This document shows positions 5,811 to 11,218 of a DNA stretch of 11,218 bases, one piece after another. Below the pieces are notes generated by a model. It searched no databases. It was not told the origin of the DNA and saw only the letters and a program-made list of their open reading frames with translations. The stretch's first letter is position 1, and every line of letters starts with the position of its first letter. This DNA comes from a bacterium (lineage in GTDB: Bacteria; Chloroflexota; Dehalococcoidia; Tepidiformales; Tepidiformaceae), in contig CAMAUF010000037.1 in NCBI GenBank assembly GCA_945861295.1, positions 1 to 11,218 on the forward strand, read 5' to 3'. The translations under genes and the position numbers were made by a program.

Positions 5811-6244
5811 ATCCGGTAACTCCCAGCCGTCGGCAGAGGCTCGCGTTCCAGCAGGTCGGCGATTGAGTACGCCCCCAGGATCTCGCTGGTCGCGCAACGG
5901 ACGCGTTCCCAGATCTCGCGTTGGCCGCACTGGTGTGGGTGGTCAGTCGATTCGGCGGGCTCATCGAGCCAGCCGACCGGCGCAAGGCTTCCCTCGAGGG
6001 CGGTAATGACTTCGAGCACCGTAATCTGGCGCGGGTCCCGCAGTAGTTCGTGCCCACCCGAAGGCCCGCGGGTGGACCGGAGGAAGCCGGACTTCCGGAG
6101 CGCCGTCAGGAGTTGGTCGAGGTACTGCTCGGGCACGTGACGCCGCAGCGCGATCTCGGAGGATTGCAGCGGCCCGCCGCCGAAGTTGCCGGCGAGTTCA
6201 ATCAGTGCACGAAGGCCATAGTCGCTGCGAGTGGAGACACGCAT
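5807..6244 (-). CDS. Rrf2-family transcriptional regulator
   Basis: This 145-residue protein has the winged-helix start typical of Rrf2 (MRVSTRSDYGLRALIELA) followed by the recognition region QYLDQLLTALRKSGFLRSTRGP and the wing GGHELLRDP. The family includes IscR (Fe-S sensor) and CymR, which represses cysteine genes through contact with cysteine synthase. Only two cysteines are present, C106 and C117. The spaced three-cysteine cluster of IscR is absent, so a classical [2Fe-2S] sensor is unlikely. Its stop overlaps the cysteine synthase start (ATGA), which fits a local cysteine or sulfur-status regulator of CymR style. ATG 6244 fits the family N-terminus. A TTG at 6274 with AGGAGG right behind it is a less likely start. 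The upstream region carries a candidate operator. Confidence 0.9.
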   Translation of the reverse strand: MRVSTRSDYGLRALIELAGNFGGGPLQSSEIALRRHVPEQYLDQLLTALRKSGFLRSTRGPSGGHELLRDPRQITVLEVITALEGSLAPVGWLDEPAESTDHPHQCGQREIWERVRCATSEILGAYSIADLLEREPLPTAGSYRI

Positions 6245-6287
6245 GGCGGCGCGGCGCGGGCCGCTCCTCCTCAAGAAAGTCGAGTGC

Positions 6288-6298
6288 TGTTGTCAACA
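6288..6298. promoter_or_regulatory. Candidate Rrf2 operator overlapping a -35 box
   Basis: A perfect palindrome TGTTG-T-CAACA sits 44 bases upstream of the rrf2 ATG. On the minus strand it contains TTGACA (6296-6291), a perfect -35 hexamer directed at rrf2. No good -10 element is visible at 16-18 bases spacing. Overlap of the palindrome with the -35 is what an autorepressor site would look like. Chance occurrence of an 11-base palindrome is possible, so this is a suggestion. Confidence 0.38.
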
Positions 6299-6334
6299 AT
6301 CGTAGATCGCTCGGAGCGAGTCCGCAACTGCGCA

Positions 6335-6369
6335 TGTATGGTTGTATGCTCGACAATGTTCGATACACA
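6335..6369 (+). promoter_or_regulatory. Repeat-rich promoter/operator region of the vapBC genes
   Basis: The 48 bases before vapB are AT-richer than the surroundings. They hold TGTATG twice (6335-6340 and 6343-6348), an ATACA (6363-6367) that mirrors TGTAT, and two TCGA boxes (6350-6353 and 6360-6363). Such half-sites are usual where VapB or VapBC binds to repress its own operon. No consensus -35/-10 pair stands out, so promoter position is open. Confidence 0.38.
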
Positions 6370-6382
6370 CTGGAGGCGGTCC

Positions 6383-6586
6383 ATGCGCACGAACATCGAG
6401 ATCGACGATCAGCTCCTACAGGACGCGCTGGAGTTGAGCGGGTTGAAGACCAAGCGCGCGGCCGTCGAGGCGGGCTTGCGCCTCCTGATCCAAGACTCCG
6501 CGATCAAGGACCTGTTGAGCATGGCCGGGACGGTGGAATTCTGGCCCGATGCATCCCGGCGGGAGATCGCGCATGCCGGCGGCTAG
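6383..6586 (+). CDS. vapB: VapB-type ribbon-helix-helix antitoxin
   Basis: This 67-residue antitoxin starts with MRTNIEIDDQLLQDALELSG and continues LKTKRAAVEAGLRLLI, the standard VapB ribbon-helix-helix for DNA binding and dimer formation. The tail (AGTVEFWPDASRREIAHAGG) contains the Trp-containing stretch that usually wraps the toxin. ATG 6383 has GGAGG (6372-6376) six bases upstream and is the only sensible start; the frame open further upstream overlaps the divergent regulator gene. The last 14 bases overlap the toxin gene, so the pair is translationally coupled. It should bind and silence the VapC and repress the operon through the repeats upstream. Confidence 0.92.
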   Translation: MRTNIEIDDQLLQDALELSGLKTKRAAVEAGLRLLIQDSAIKDLLSMAGTVEFWPDASRREIAHAGG

Positions 6587-6995
6587 CCCTTCTCAAGGAC
6601 TCGTTCTGCCCGACGCGTCGGCTTGGATCGACCTCATCGAGGGCAACCCAACGTGGCAGGCGCGCCGGCTTCGCGAACTCCTTGATCTGAGGCTCGTAGT
6701 GGTCGGCGACCTGGTAGCCATGGAGGTTCTTCGTGGTGTCCGCGACGACCTCCGCATGCGTCGTTTGGCGAAGGACTTCGAGAAACTTCCCAACGTGCTG
6801 CTGGTGGAACAAGGGACGGCGTTGCGGGCGGCCCACCACTACCGCTACCTGCGCTCCCTCGGCATCACCGTCCGCTCCACAGTCGATTGCCTGATCGGGA
6901 CGTATTGCATCGACCACCAACTGCCTCTCCTCCACGCAGACCGCGACTTCGATGCCTTCCGCGACCATCTCGGCCTCATCGTCGTGGACGCCTAA
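6573..6995 (+). CDS. vapC: VapC-type PIN-domain ribonuclease toxin
   Basis: This 140-residue PIN protein has all expected acidic residues: Asp14 (LPDASAWIDL), Glu51 (VAMEVLRG), Asp105 (STVDCLIG) and Asp123 (HADRDFDAF). VapC enzymes cut tRNA or rRNA at specific sites. ATG 6573 is chosen because a GGGAG site (6561-6565) lies 7 bases upstream and the frame overlaps the end of vapB. The N-terminal ten residues before the first strand look like a short variable extension. It converges with radC, leaving only 7 bp between the stops. This toxin is only distantly similar to the one at 1135-1545; it is not a duplicate. Confidence 0.93.
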   Translation: MPAASPSQGLVLPDASAWIDLIEGNPTWQARRLRELLDLRLVVVGDLVAMEVLRGVRDDLRMRRLAKDFEKLPNVLLVEQGTALRAAHHYRYLRSLGITVRSTVDCLIGTYCIDHQLPLLHADRDFDAFRDHLGLIVVDA

Positions 6996-7002
6996 CGCCT
7001 GG

Positions 7003-7722
7003 CTACTTCGGCAGCCGCTTCGCCGCATCCCGCCGCTTCAGCACCTGCTTGATGCTCACCCAGCTATGGTGTCCGACGACAACGTGGTCGATCAGGTCAA
7101 TTCCCAGGATCTGGCCGGCGGCCGTGATCTGCTCGGTCGCGGCGATATCCTGGGCGCTCGGCGTAGCGTCGCCGGAGGGGTGGTTGTGGACCATGACGAT
7201 GCCCGAGGCGTCGAGCGCGATCGCGTCTCGGAAGAGTTCGCCGGGGCGGTACTGGAGGGCGTCGACGGTCCCGTGTGCCGCCTTCACCTGCCCGAGGAGA
7301 CGCCCACGCGTATCGAGCGAGAGCACCAGCAACTCCTCCTTCGTCTTCCCGAGGAAGCGGTGCCCCAGATACCGGTACACCGCTTCCGCCTCGCGGAGGT
7401 GCGGCCGATCGGCCAGTTCCGCCGACTGGATCCTGCGGCCGATCTCGAAGGCCGCGAGCAGCAGCGCGCTTTTGGCGGGGCCGAGACCGGGCACGCTCTG
7501 GAGAGCCGGCGCTCCGGCACGGAGCAGCGAGGCCAAGCCGCCGCTCTCTTCGAGCACCCGCCGGGCGAACTCGGTGACGTTCTCGCCGCGCAGCCCGGAA
7601 CCGAGCAGCACCGCGATCAGCTCCGAGTCGCTCAGGACTTCGGCGCCGTGCCGCAGGAGACGCTCGCGGGGGCGGTCATCCTCAGCGACTTCACGCATCG
7701 TCCTATGGGCTGAAGCCTGCAT
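7003..7722 (-). CDS. radC: RadC family protein (UPF0758), JAMM/MPN+ domain
   Basis: This 239-residue protein has the RadC layout. An N-terminal helical region (DRPRERLLRHGAEVLSDSEL) leads to a helix-hairpin-helix at about 75-92 (QSVPGLGPAKSALLLAA) and a C-terminal JAMM domain. The metal motif is complete: Glu162, His179 and His181 in HNHPSG, then Ser189 and Asp192. Despite the name, a DNA-repair role is not firmly established for the family; the JAMM motif points to a metal-dependent hydrolase. Two starts are possible: ATG 7722, 24 bp after the upstream gene and just behind a TAGAAT box, or ATG 7698, which matches the usual family N-terminus better. It is the last gene of a three-gene string with the membrane protein and the LysM protein. 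Confidence 0.93.
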   Translation of the reverse strand: MQASAHRTMREVAEDDRPRERLLRHGAEVLSDSELIAVLLGSGLRGENVTEFARRVLEESGGLASLLRAGAPALQSVPGLGPAKSALLLAAFEIGRRIQSAELADRPHLREAEAVYRYLGHRFLGKTKEELLVLSLDTRGRLLGQVKAAHGTVDALQYRPGELFRDAIALDASGIVMVHNHPSGDATPSAQDIAATEQITAAGQILGIDLIDHVVVGHHSWVSIKQVLKRRDAAKRLPK

Positions 7723-7731
7723 GATGCGGCT

Positions 7732-7737
7732 ATTCTA
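7732..7737 (-). promoter_or_regulatory. Possible -10 box for radC
   Basis: The minus strand reads TAGAAT with 9 bases before ATG 7722. Transcription from it would start only a few bases before the ATG, giving an almost leaderless mRNA, which would fit the lack of a ribosome-binding site there. No convincing -35 is present, so this is weak. Confidence 0.25.
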
Positions 7738-7746
7738 GCGGGCCGA

Positions 7747-8313
7747 TCAGAACTCTGGGCGGACGGCGCGTTTTCGCTCACGCGGGGGCTCCTCCGGCTT
7801 AGCCGGCCCCACGGCGGCCGTCTCGACTGGCTCGCCGTCCGCCGGCGGATCGATCTCCGGGCGCTCGACCGCTTCGGCCCAAAAGGCAACCGCGGAGTGG
7901 CGGTAGAAGCGGACGACCGCGTGGTCGCCGGGCTGCAGCTCGCCGAAGACTAGCCGGTCTCCGCGGAGGATCTCCTTGTGGTCCAGCCGGATGTAATGGG
8001 TCGCCATCACGATCGAGTCCCGGCGCTTCCACCGTCGCGTTATCTGGCCTGTCCGTTCGACGTGCGAGCCAAGCAGGTCGAGCCAGGCCTGGATCGCCTG
8101 CGACCCGAAGAGGAGCGAGAAGAACCCCAAGACGACGAGCAGGAACGTGGTCCCGCGGTCCCCGCCGAGCAGCGTATCAACGAGGAAGAAGAGAAACGCG
8201 CCAAACGCCGCCACAAAAAACGGCGTCCAGGTGATCGCGGTCCGGATGAGGCTGTTCCGGACACCGCGTTTGCTTTGGGTCTCCAAGGTCTGGGCGTCAT
8301 CTTGCTGCATCAT
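7747..8313 (-). CDS. Two-TM membrane protein of unknown function
   Basis: I do not recognise a named family in this 188-residue protein. It shows a short polar N-terminus, two hydrophobic segments at about 26-49 and 56-77, and then a soluble region. Part of it (VMATHYIRLDHKEILRGDRLVFGELQPGDHAVVRFYRHSAVAF, split here as residues 102-144) reads like a small beta-domain of the kind that follows paired TM helices in hypothetical proteins. The last 40 residues are low-complexity, rich in Pro, Glu and Arg, and probably disordered. The start ATG 8313 overlaps the stop of the LysM gene as ATGA, so the two are coupled; ATG 8310 is equally possible. RadC follows after 24 bp. A role with the LysM protein in the cell envelope is a guess from coupling alone. 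Confidence 0.8.
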   Translation of the reverse strand: MMQQDDAQTLETQSKRGVRNSLIRTAITWTPFFVAAFGAFLFFLVDTLLGGDRGTTFLLVVLGFFSLLFGSQAIQAWLDLLGSHVERTGQITRRWKRRDSIVMATHYIRLDHKEILRGDRLVFGELQPGDHAVVRFYRHSAVAFWAEAVERPEIDPPADGEPVETAAVGPAKPEEPPRERKRAVRPEF

Positions 8314-8777
8314 CGTCCTGGGATTCTAAGCTGTTCGCCGATATTGATCGTCTCCGGGTCAAGGCCTGGATTGGCGGCGACGATAGCGTCCACGGTTGTG
8401 TCGAACTGGACAGCGATGCTCGACAGCGTATCGCCCGCCCGAACTGTGTACGTCCGCACGGCGCCCACCGATGGCGCCAGCGTGCCGGTTGGGGTCGCCG
8501 TAATCGCGAGGGTGGGAGTCGGCGTCCGAGTCGTCCCGCTGCCGGGTTGAGTGGGGGTCGCAGTGGCGCCTGTCGCTGGCGTCGGCGTCGAGACGGGCCG
8601 GGGCTGATCTTGCTTCCCTTTGCTCTCGGGCGGGCTGATAAACAGGTAAACGGCAACGAGCGAGCCGACGGCCAGCGCCAGCAACGCTCCCCGGTAGGTC
8701 CAGGTGGAGGGCAGGCCCGCATCCGGCGGTTGGTACTCAGGCTCCGGGGGCGCCCCGATACGCGGTTCGCTGTCCAT
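8310..8777 (-). CDS. Membrane-anchored LysM domain protein
   Basis: This 155-residue protein has a Pro/Glu-rich cytoplasmic N-terminus, one TM segment at about 27-47 (signal anchor), a Thr/Pro-rich linker at 52-105 with repeated TPTP and TATPT units, and one LysM domain at 109-153. The domain starts YTVRAGDTLSSIAVQFDTT and closes with INIGEQLRIPG. LysM binds N-acetylglucosamine in peptidoglycan or related polymers, so the domain should sit outside the membrane on a flexible stalk. No catalytic domain is present. The membrane gene downstream overlaps by ATGA. Ribosome-binding sequence before ATG 8777 is weak (TAGG). Confidence 0.92.
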   Translation of the reverse strand: MDSEPRIGAPPEPEYQPPDAGLPSTWTYRGALLALAVGSLVAVYLFISPPESKGKQDQPRPVSTPTPATGATATPTQPGSGTTRTPTPTLAITATPTGTLAPSVGAVRTYTVRAGDTLSSIAVQFDTTVDAIVAANPGLDPETINIGEQLRIPGR

Positions 8778-8831
8778 CAGAACCTACGGTACCAGGCTCA
8801 GCGCGCAGTGGGCGACCTGGCGCCCTTGCGC

Positions 8832-9434
8832 TTACGACGCGGGCGTGAAGGCGCGGCGACCACGGACCCGGTTGCGGCGACCATACGCATGCAACAACTG
8901 TTGAAAGGCCGTCAGCCGGGCGCGGCCATACGCGGCGAAGCGCTCCTGCGCCGCGCTGTTGCTCGTGATCCGGTCCACCACATAGACGCTCTGTTCGAGG
9001 GCCGCATACGCCGTCGCGCCCGTGACCAAGACATCGACCTGGAACGCCGAGAGCGTCGTGCCCGCGCCGTCCAGCGTGTGCCGGGCGACGTACAACAGCC
9101 GCGCGTTCCCGCCCGCCGGGGCCGTGTCGAGGTGGAGCGAGAGCGTCGCCGCCCAGACGCCGAAGCCGATGTAGGCGGGCGGGTAGGAGCCCACGGGATA
9201 CTCGACCGCTTCGACGGCGATCAATGTCGTCAGGGCCGTCAGCGAAAGGTCGCGGCTGCCGGCCGTGGTCGCCACCGTCGCCGATAGCTCCTGCGGCAGC
9301 GCCGCGCTCACTTCCGAGAGCGCGTGGTCGATGTGGCGATCGAGTTGGACATCGCTCCAGCGGTACGTCGGGATGTCGGTATCCCGGAGGTCTTTGCGGA
9401 TGCGGTCGCGGACATCAGCGAGTGTTGTTGGCAT
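8832..9434 (-). CDS. Protein resembling phage head-tail connector/adaptor proteins
   Basis: This 200-residue protein begins MPTTLADVRDRIRKDL, followed by YRWSDVQLDRHIDHALSEVSAALP (in residues 24-47). This is a helical opening that I associate with phage-type connector and adaptor proteins, in which a WSD-x-x-L-D-x-x-I segment is common. The C-terminal half (about 130-185) is helical and ends in a basic stretch RRNRVRGRRAF. No enzyme motif, signal peptide or TM segment is seen. No other phage structural gene, integrase or terminase is in the window, so it may be a relic, a single captured gene or a wrongly recognised cellular protein. ATG 9434 is the only good start; no clear ribosome-binding site precedes it. 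It lies 54 bp upstream of the LysM gene on the same strand and is divergent from the SDR gene. Confidence 0.75.
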   Translation of the reverse strand: MPTTLADVRDRIRKDLRDTDIPTYRWSDVQLDRHIDHALSEVSAALPQELSATVATTAGSRDLSLTALTTLIAVEAVEYPVGSYPPAYIGFGVWAATLSLHLDTAPAGGNARLLYVARHTLDGAGTTLSAFQVDVLVTGATAYAALEQSVYVVDRITSNSAAQERFAAYGRARLTAFQQLLHAYGRRNRVRGRRAFTPAS

Positions 9435-9497
9435 GGGGCGACGCTACCAAGTCGATCTGTCGATCAGGTAGTGGCGCATGTCAGCGAAGGGGCAGAG

Positions 9498-9518
9498 TAG
9501 AATGCGCCCGCAAGGGGG
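9498..9518 (+). promoter_or_regulatory. Possible -10 box and ribosome-binding site of the SDR gene
   Basis: TAGAAT at 9498-9503 resembles a -10 hexamer, and AAGGGGG at 9512-9518 is a ribosome-binding site 6 bases before ATG 9525. The same site is too close to serve ATG 9519, so 9525 is the better start. No clear -35 is seen upstream. Confidence 0.4.
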
Positions 9519-9524
9519 ATGACG

Positions 9525-10292
9525 ATGGGCAAGTTCGATGGACGGGTGGCGATGATCACCGGCGCGGGCGCCGGCATCGGCCGAGACTCGGCGCTCGCCT
9601 TCGCCCGCGAAGGCGCGGCCGTGGCCGTCGTCGATGTGCGCGGCGAACGGGCCGAACAAACCGCGGAGCTGATCCGCCAGGCCGGTGGGCAGGCCGCCGC
9701 CTTCCTCTGCGATGTCCGCGGCGGCGAAGGCGTGGAAGCCACGACGGCCGAGGCCCTCGCCCGCTTCGGCCGGATCGATGCGCTGTTCAACAATGCCGGA
9801 ACGACGCGGCAAGGCGACGTGGTCACGGTCAGCTTCGCCGATTGGGAGATGGTGCTCGATGTCAACCTGCGCGGCACCTTCCTGGTTTCGCGTGCCGTCC
9901 TCCCACACATGCTGGCGCGAGGTTCGGGGGCGATCATCAACATGGGCTCGATCGACGGGCTTGCGGGCGACGCGAACATGGCCGCCTACAACGCCGCCAA
10001 AGGCGCCGTCGTCAACCTCAGCCGCTCCATGGCCATTGACTTCGGGCCCCGCGGCGTCCGCACGAACTGCATCTGCCCTGGCGCTATCGGCACGCCCGCC
10101 GTGCTCAAAATGTTCACGGACACCGTGCGCGGCGCGATGGAAGCCGCGACCCCGTTGCGCCGCATCGGCCGGCCCGGCGATATCGCCTCTCTGGCCGTGT
10201 TCTTGGCCAGCGACGACGCCTCGTTCATCAACGGCGCCACCATGGTCGCGGATGGCGGGCTCATGGCGCGAACAGGCATGCCGCTCGGCTAA
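9525..10292 (+). CDS. Short-chain dehydrogenase/reductase (SDR)
   Basis: This 255-residue classical SDR has the cofactor loop TGAGAGIG (12-19), an acidic Asp37 at the end of the second strand (VVDVRG) that favours NAD(H) over NADP(H), NNAG (89-92), and the catalytic set Asn114, Ser142, Tyr155 and Lys159 (YNAAK). The PG motif follows (CICPGAIGTP) and the C-terminal INGATMVADGG closes the fold. It oxidises an alcohol or reduces a ketone; the FabG-like overall sequence does not reveal the substrate. A start at 9519 would add two residues. A carbon-nitrogen hydrolase gene follows 71 bp later on the same strand, so the two may be one transcription unit for breakdown of an amide or nitrile compound. 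That link is inference from position. Confidence 0.95.
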   Translation: MGKFDGRVAMITGAGAGIGRDSALAFAREGAAVAVVDVRGERAEQTAELIRQAGGQAAAFLCDVRGGEGVEATTAEALARFGRIDALFNNAGTTRQGDVVTVSFADWEMVLDVNLRGTFLVSRAVLPHMLARGSGAIINMGSIDGLAGDANMAAYNAAKGAVVNLSRSMAIDFGPRGVRTNCICPGAIGTPAVLKMFTDTVRGAMEAATPLRRIGRPGDIASLAVFLASDDASFINGATMVADGGLMARTGMPLG

Positions 10293-10293
10293 G

Positions 10294-10307
10294 GGCGCCG
10301 ATGCGCC
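10294..10307. repeat. Small hairpin after the SDR stop codon
   Basis: GGCGC-CGAT-GCGCC forms a perfect 5-bp stem directly behind the SDR TAA (10290-10292). No T-run follows, so it is not a convincing terminator; in such GC-rich DNA it may be chance. Confidence 0.28.
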
Positions 10308-10363
10308 GCCGTTGGGCTGCGTCACCGTTTCGCGAAGCCCCTCGTCTGCGTTACCGTGCACCG

Positions 10364-11218
10364 ATGAGCACGCTGACGGTCGCGCTTCTCCAGCTCCTCG
10401 CGAGCGACTATGACCTCGCGGCGAACGGGGTGCGCGGCGAGGCCGCCTGCCGCCAAGCGAAGACCATGGGCGCCGACATCGCGCTCTTCCCCGAGATGTG
10501 GAGCACCGGCTACGCCTTCCCGCGCCGCTCCCCCAGCCGCGACCTTTGGCGCGCGCCCGAGCTCTGGCGGCAGGGCGAACGCCAGCTCGACGACGAGGAA
10601 CGCGCCGCCATCGCTGCCCTTGGCCAGCAGGCTACGTCCGTGGACGGGCCGTTCGTGGGCCACTTTCGCGCCCTCGCCAACGAGTTGGACATGGCAATCG
10701 CGATCACGTACCTGGAGGCGACGCCGGCCGGCCCGCGCAACTCGGTCTCCGTCATCGACCGGCATGGCGCGACCGTCTTGACGTACGCGAAGGTCCATAC
10801 CTGCGCCTTCGACCTCCCCGAGGCGGCGCTTGTGCCCGGGGACGGCTTCCCGGTCGCCGCCCTCGACACCGCGGCTGGCCCCGTCAACGTGGGCGCGATG
10901 ATCTGCTACGACCGGGAGTTCCCGGAAAGCGCCCGCGTCCTCATGTTGAACGGCGCCGAAATCATCCTCACACCGAACGCTTGCGGCCTCGATGGCTGGC
11001 GGCTGGCGCAGTTCAGCACACGGGCCATCGAAAACGCCGTTGGCGTCGCCATGGCGAACTACCCGGCGCCCAAGAACAACGGGCAATCCTGCGCCTACCA
11101 CCCGATGCTATTTCCGGCGGGCGGAGGCGAAGCCGTCGACAACCTCGTCGTCCAGGCGGGCGAAGGCGAGGAGATCGTGCTCGCCCGCTTCGACCTCGCC
11201 GCACTGCGGGAGTATCGC
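10364..11218 (+). CDS. Carbon-nitrogen hydrolase (nitrilase superfamily), 3'-truncated
   Basis: The frame from ATG 10364 is open for 285 codons to the window end, so the C-terminus is missing. The nitrilase-superfamily triad is complete: Glu44 in LFPEMWSTGY, Lys143 in TYAKVHTC and Cys181 in MICYDREFPES. The start (STLTVALLQ) is also typical. Members hydrolyse amides, N-carbamoyl compounds or nitriles. CYDREFPES fits the amidase-like branches (carbamoylase, omega-amidase or aliphatic amidase) better than true nitrilases, but the exact substrate is open. An insert-like region at about 52-90 (Arg, Trp and Glu rich) lies between the first catalytic motif and the next core strand. No strong ribosome-binding site precedes the ATG. 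The gene follows the SDR by 71 bp and may be co-transcribed with it. Confidence 0.92.
   Translation, partial: MSTLTVALLQLLASDYDLAANGVRGEAACRQAKTMGADIALFPEMWSTGYAFPRRSPSRDLWRAPELWRQGERQLDDEERAAIAALGQQATSVDGPFVGHFRALANELDMAIAITYLEATPAGPRNSVSVIDRHGATVLTYAKVHTCAFDLPEAALVPGDGFPVAALDTAAGPVNVGAMICYDREFPESARVLMLNGAEIILTPNACGLDGWRLAQFSTRAIENAVGVAMANYPAPKNNGQSCAYHPMLFPAGGGEAVDNLVVQAGEGEEIVLARFDLAALREYR

Noticed and set aside
5807..6244. Calling the Rrf2 protein IscR
   Set aside because: The three closely spaced Fe-S cysteines are absent and no Fe-S assembly genes are adjacent.
7003..7722. RadC as the missing Mec-type JAMM peptidase of the sulfur-carrier cluster
   Set aside because: It has the full RadC layout with helix-hairpin-helix and the RadC-type HNHPSG motif, and it lies in a separate unit beyond the plus-strand vapBC genes. 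A functional link cannot be supported from sequence.
9444..10361. 305-residue open frame on the minus strand opposite the SDR gene
   Set aside because: The SDR on the plus strand has every catalytic motif; the opposite frame is His/Arg/Gly-rich and has no family marks.
1..11218. tRNA, rRNA, CRISPR array, insertion sequence or riboswitch
   Set aside because: I scanned for tRNA-like sequence, regularly spaced repeats, transposase motifs and known leader patterns and found none; gaps between genes are too short for most of these.

Overview
The window is a GC-rich, densely coding bacterial chromosomal segment with 14 protein genes and no RNA genes. Intergenic gaps are short (the longest is about 220 bp) and many starts are coupled by 4-base ATGA overlaps. 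The gene mix is CaiB-type CoA transferase, phthalate-dioxygenase-like Rieske oxygenase, SDR, CysO/MoeB-type sulfur carrier genes, and a LysM protein with a Thr/Pro linker next to radC. This suggests a free-living, aerobic, high-GC bacterium, most likely Chloroflexota. That placement is inference from gene style; no marker gene proves it.

Layout. 1-1125 (+): C-terminal part of a family III CoA transferase, cut by the window edge. 1135-1819 (-): a PIN-toxin/antitoxin pair whose toxin seems to start at a non-ATG codon. 1866-3116 (-): a Rieske non-haem iron oxygenase. 3335-6244 (-): a sulfur-transfer cluster, read in the order Rrf2 regulator, cysteine synthase, ubiquitin-like/E1 fusion, free ubiquitin-like sulfur carrier. 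6383-6995 (+): a second, canonical VapBC pair. 7003-8777 (-): LysM membrane protein, two-TM membrane protein, RadC. 8832-9434 (-): a protein resembling phage head-tail connector/adaptor proteins. 9525-10292 (+): an SDR oxidoreductase. 10364 to the end (+): a carbon-nitrogen hydrolase, cut by the window edge.

The most interesting part is 3335-6244. The free 95-residue protein ends in Ala-Gly-Gly and strongly resembles mycobacterial CysO, which carries sulfur as a C-terminal thiocarboxylate for cysteine synthesis. Its neighbour is a MoeB/ThiF-type activating enzyme that carries a second, paralogous ubiquitin-like domain at its own N-terminus. In that fusion the Gly-Gly is buried inside the chain, while the whole polypeptide itself ends in Gly-Gly. 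A CysK-type synthase and an Rrf2 regulator are translationally coupled upstream. I read this as a regulated, protein-thiocarboxylate-linked cysteine or sulfur-delivery operon. Two intercistronic hairpins, one of them very strong and next to the ribosome-binding site of the free carrier, suggest differential expression of its members. No Mec-type JAMM peptidase is in the cluster; RadC has a JAMM fold but belongs to another transcription unit.

Two toxin-antitoxin pairs bracket the Rieske/sulfur block. No integrase, transposase, attachment site or CRISPR array was seen, so mobility of this block is only a suggestion.
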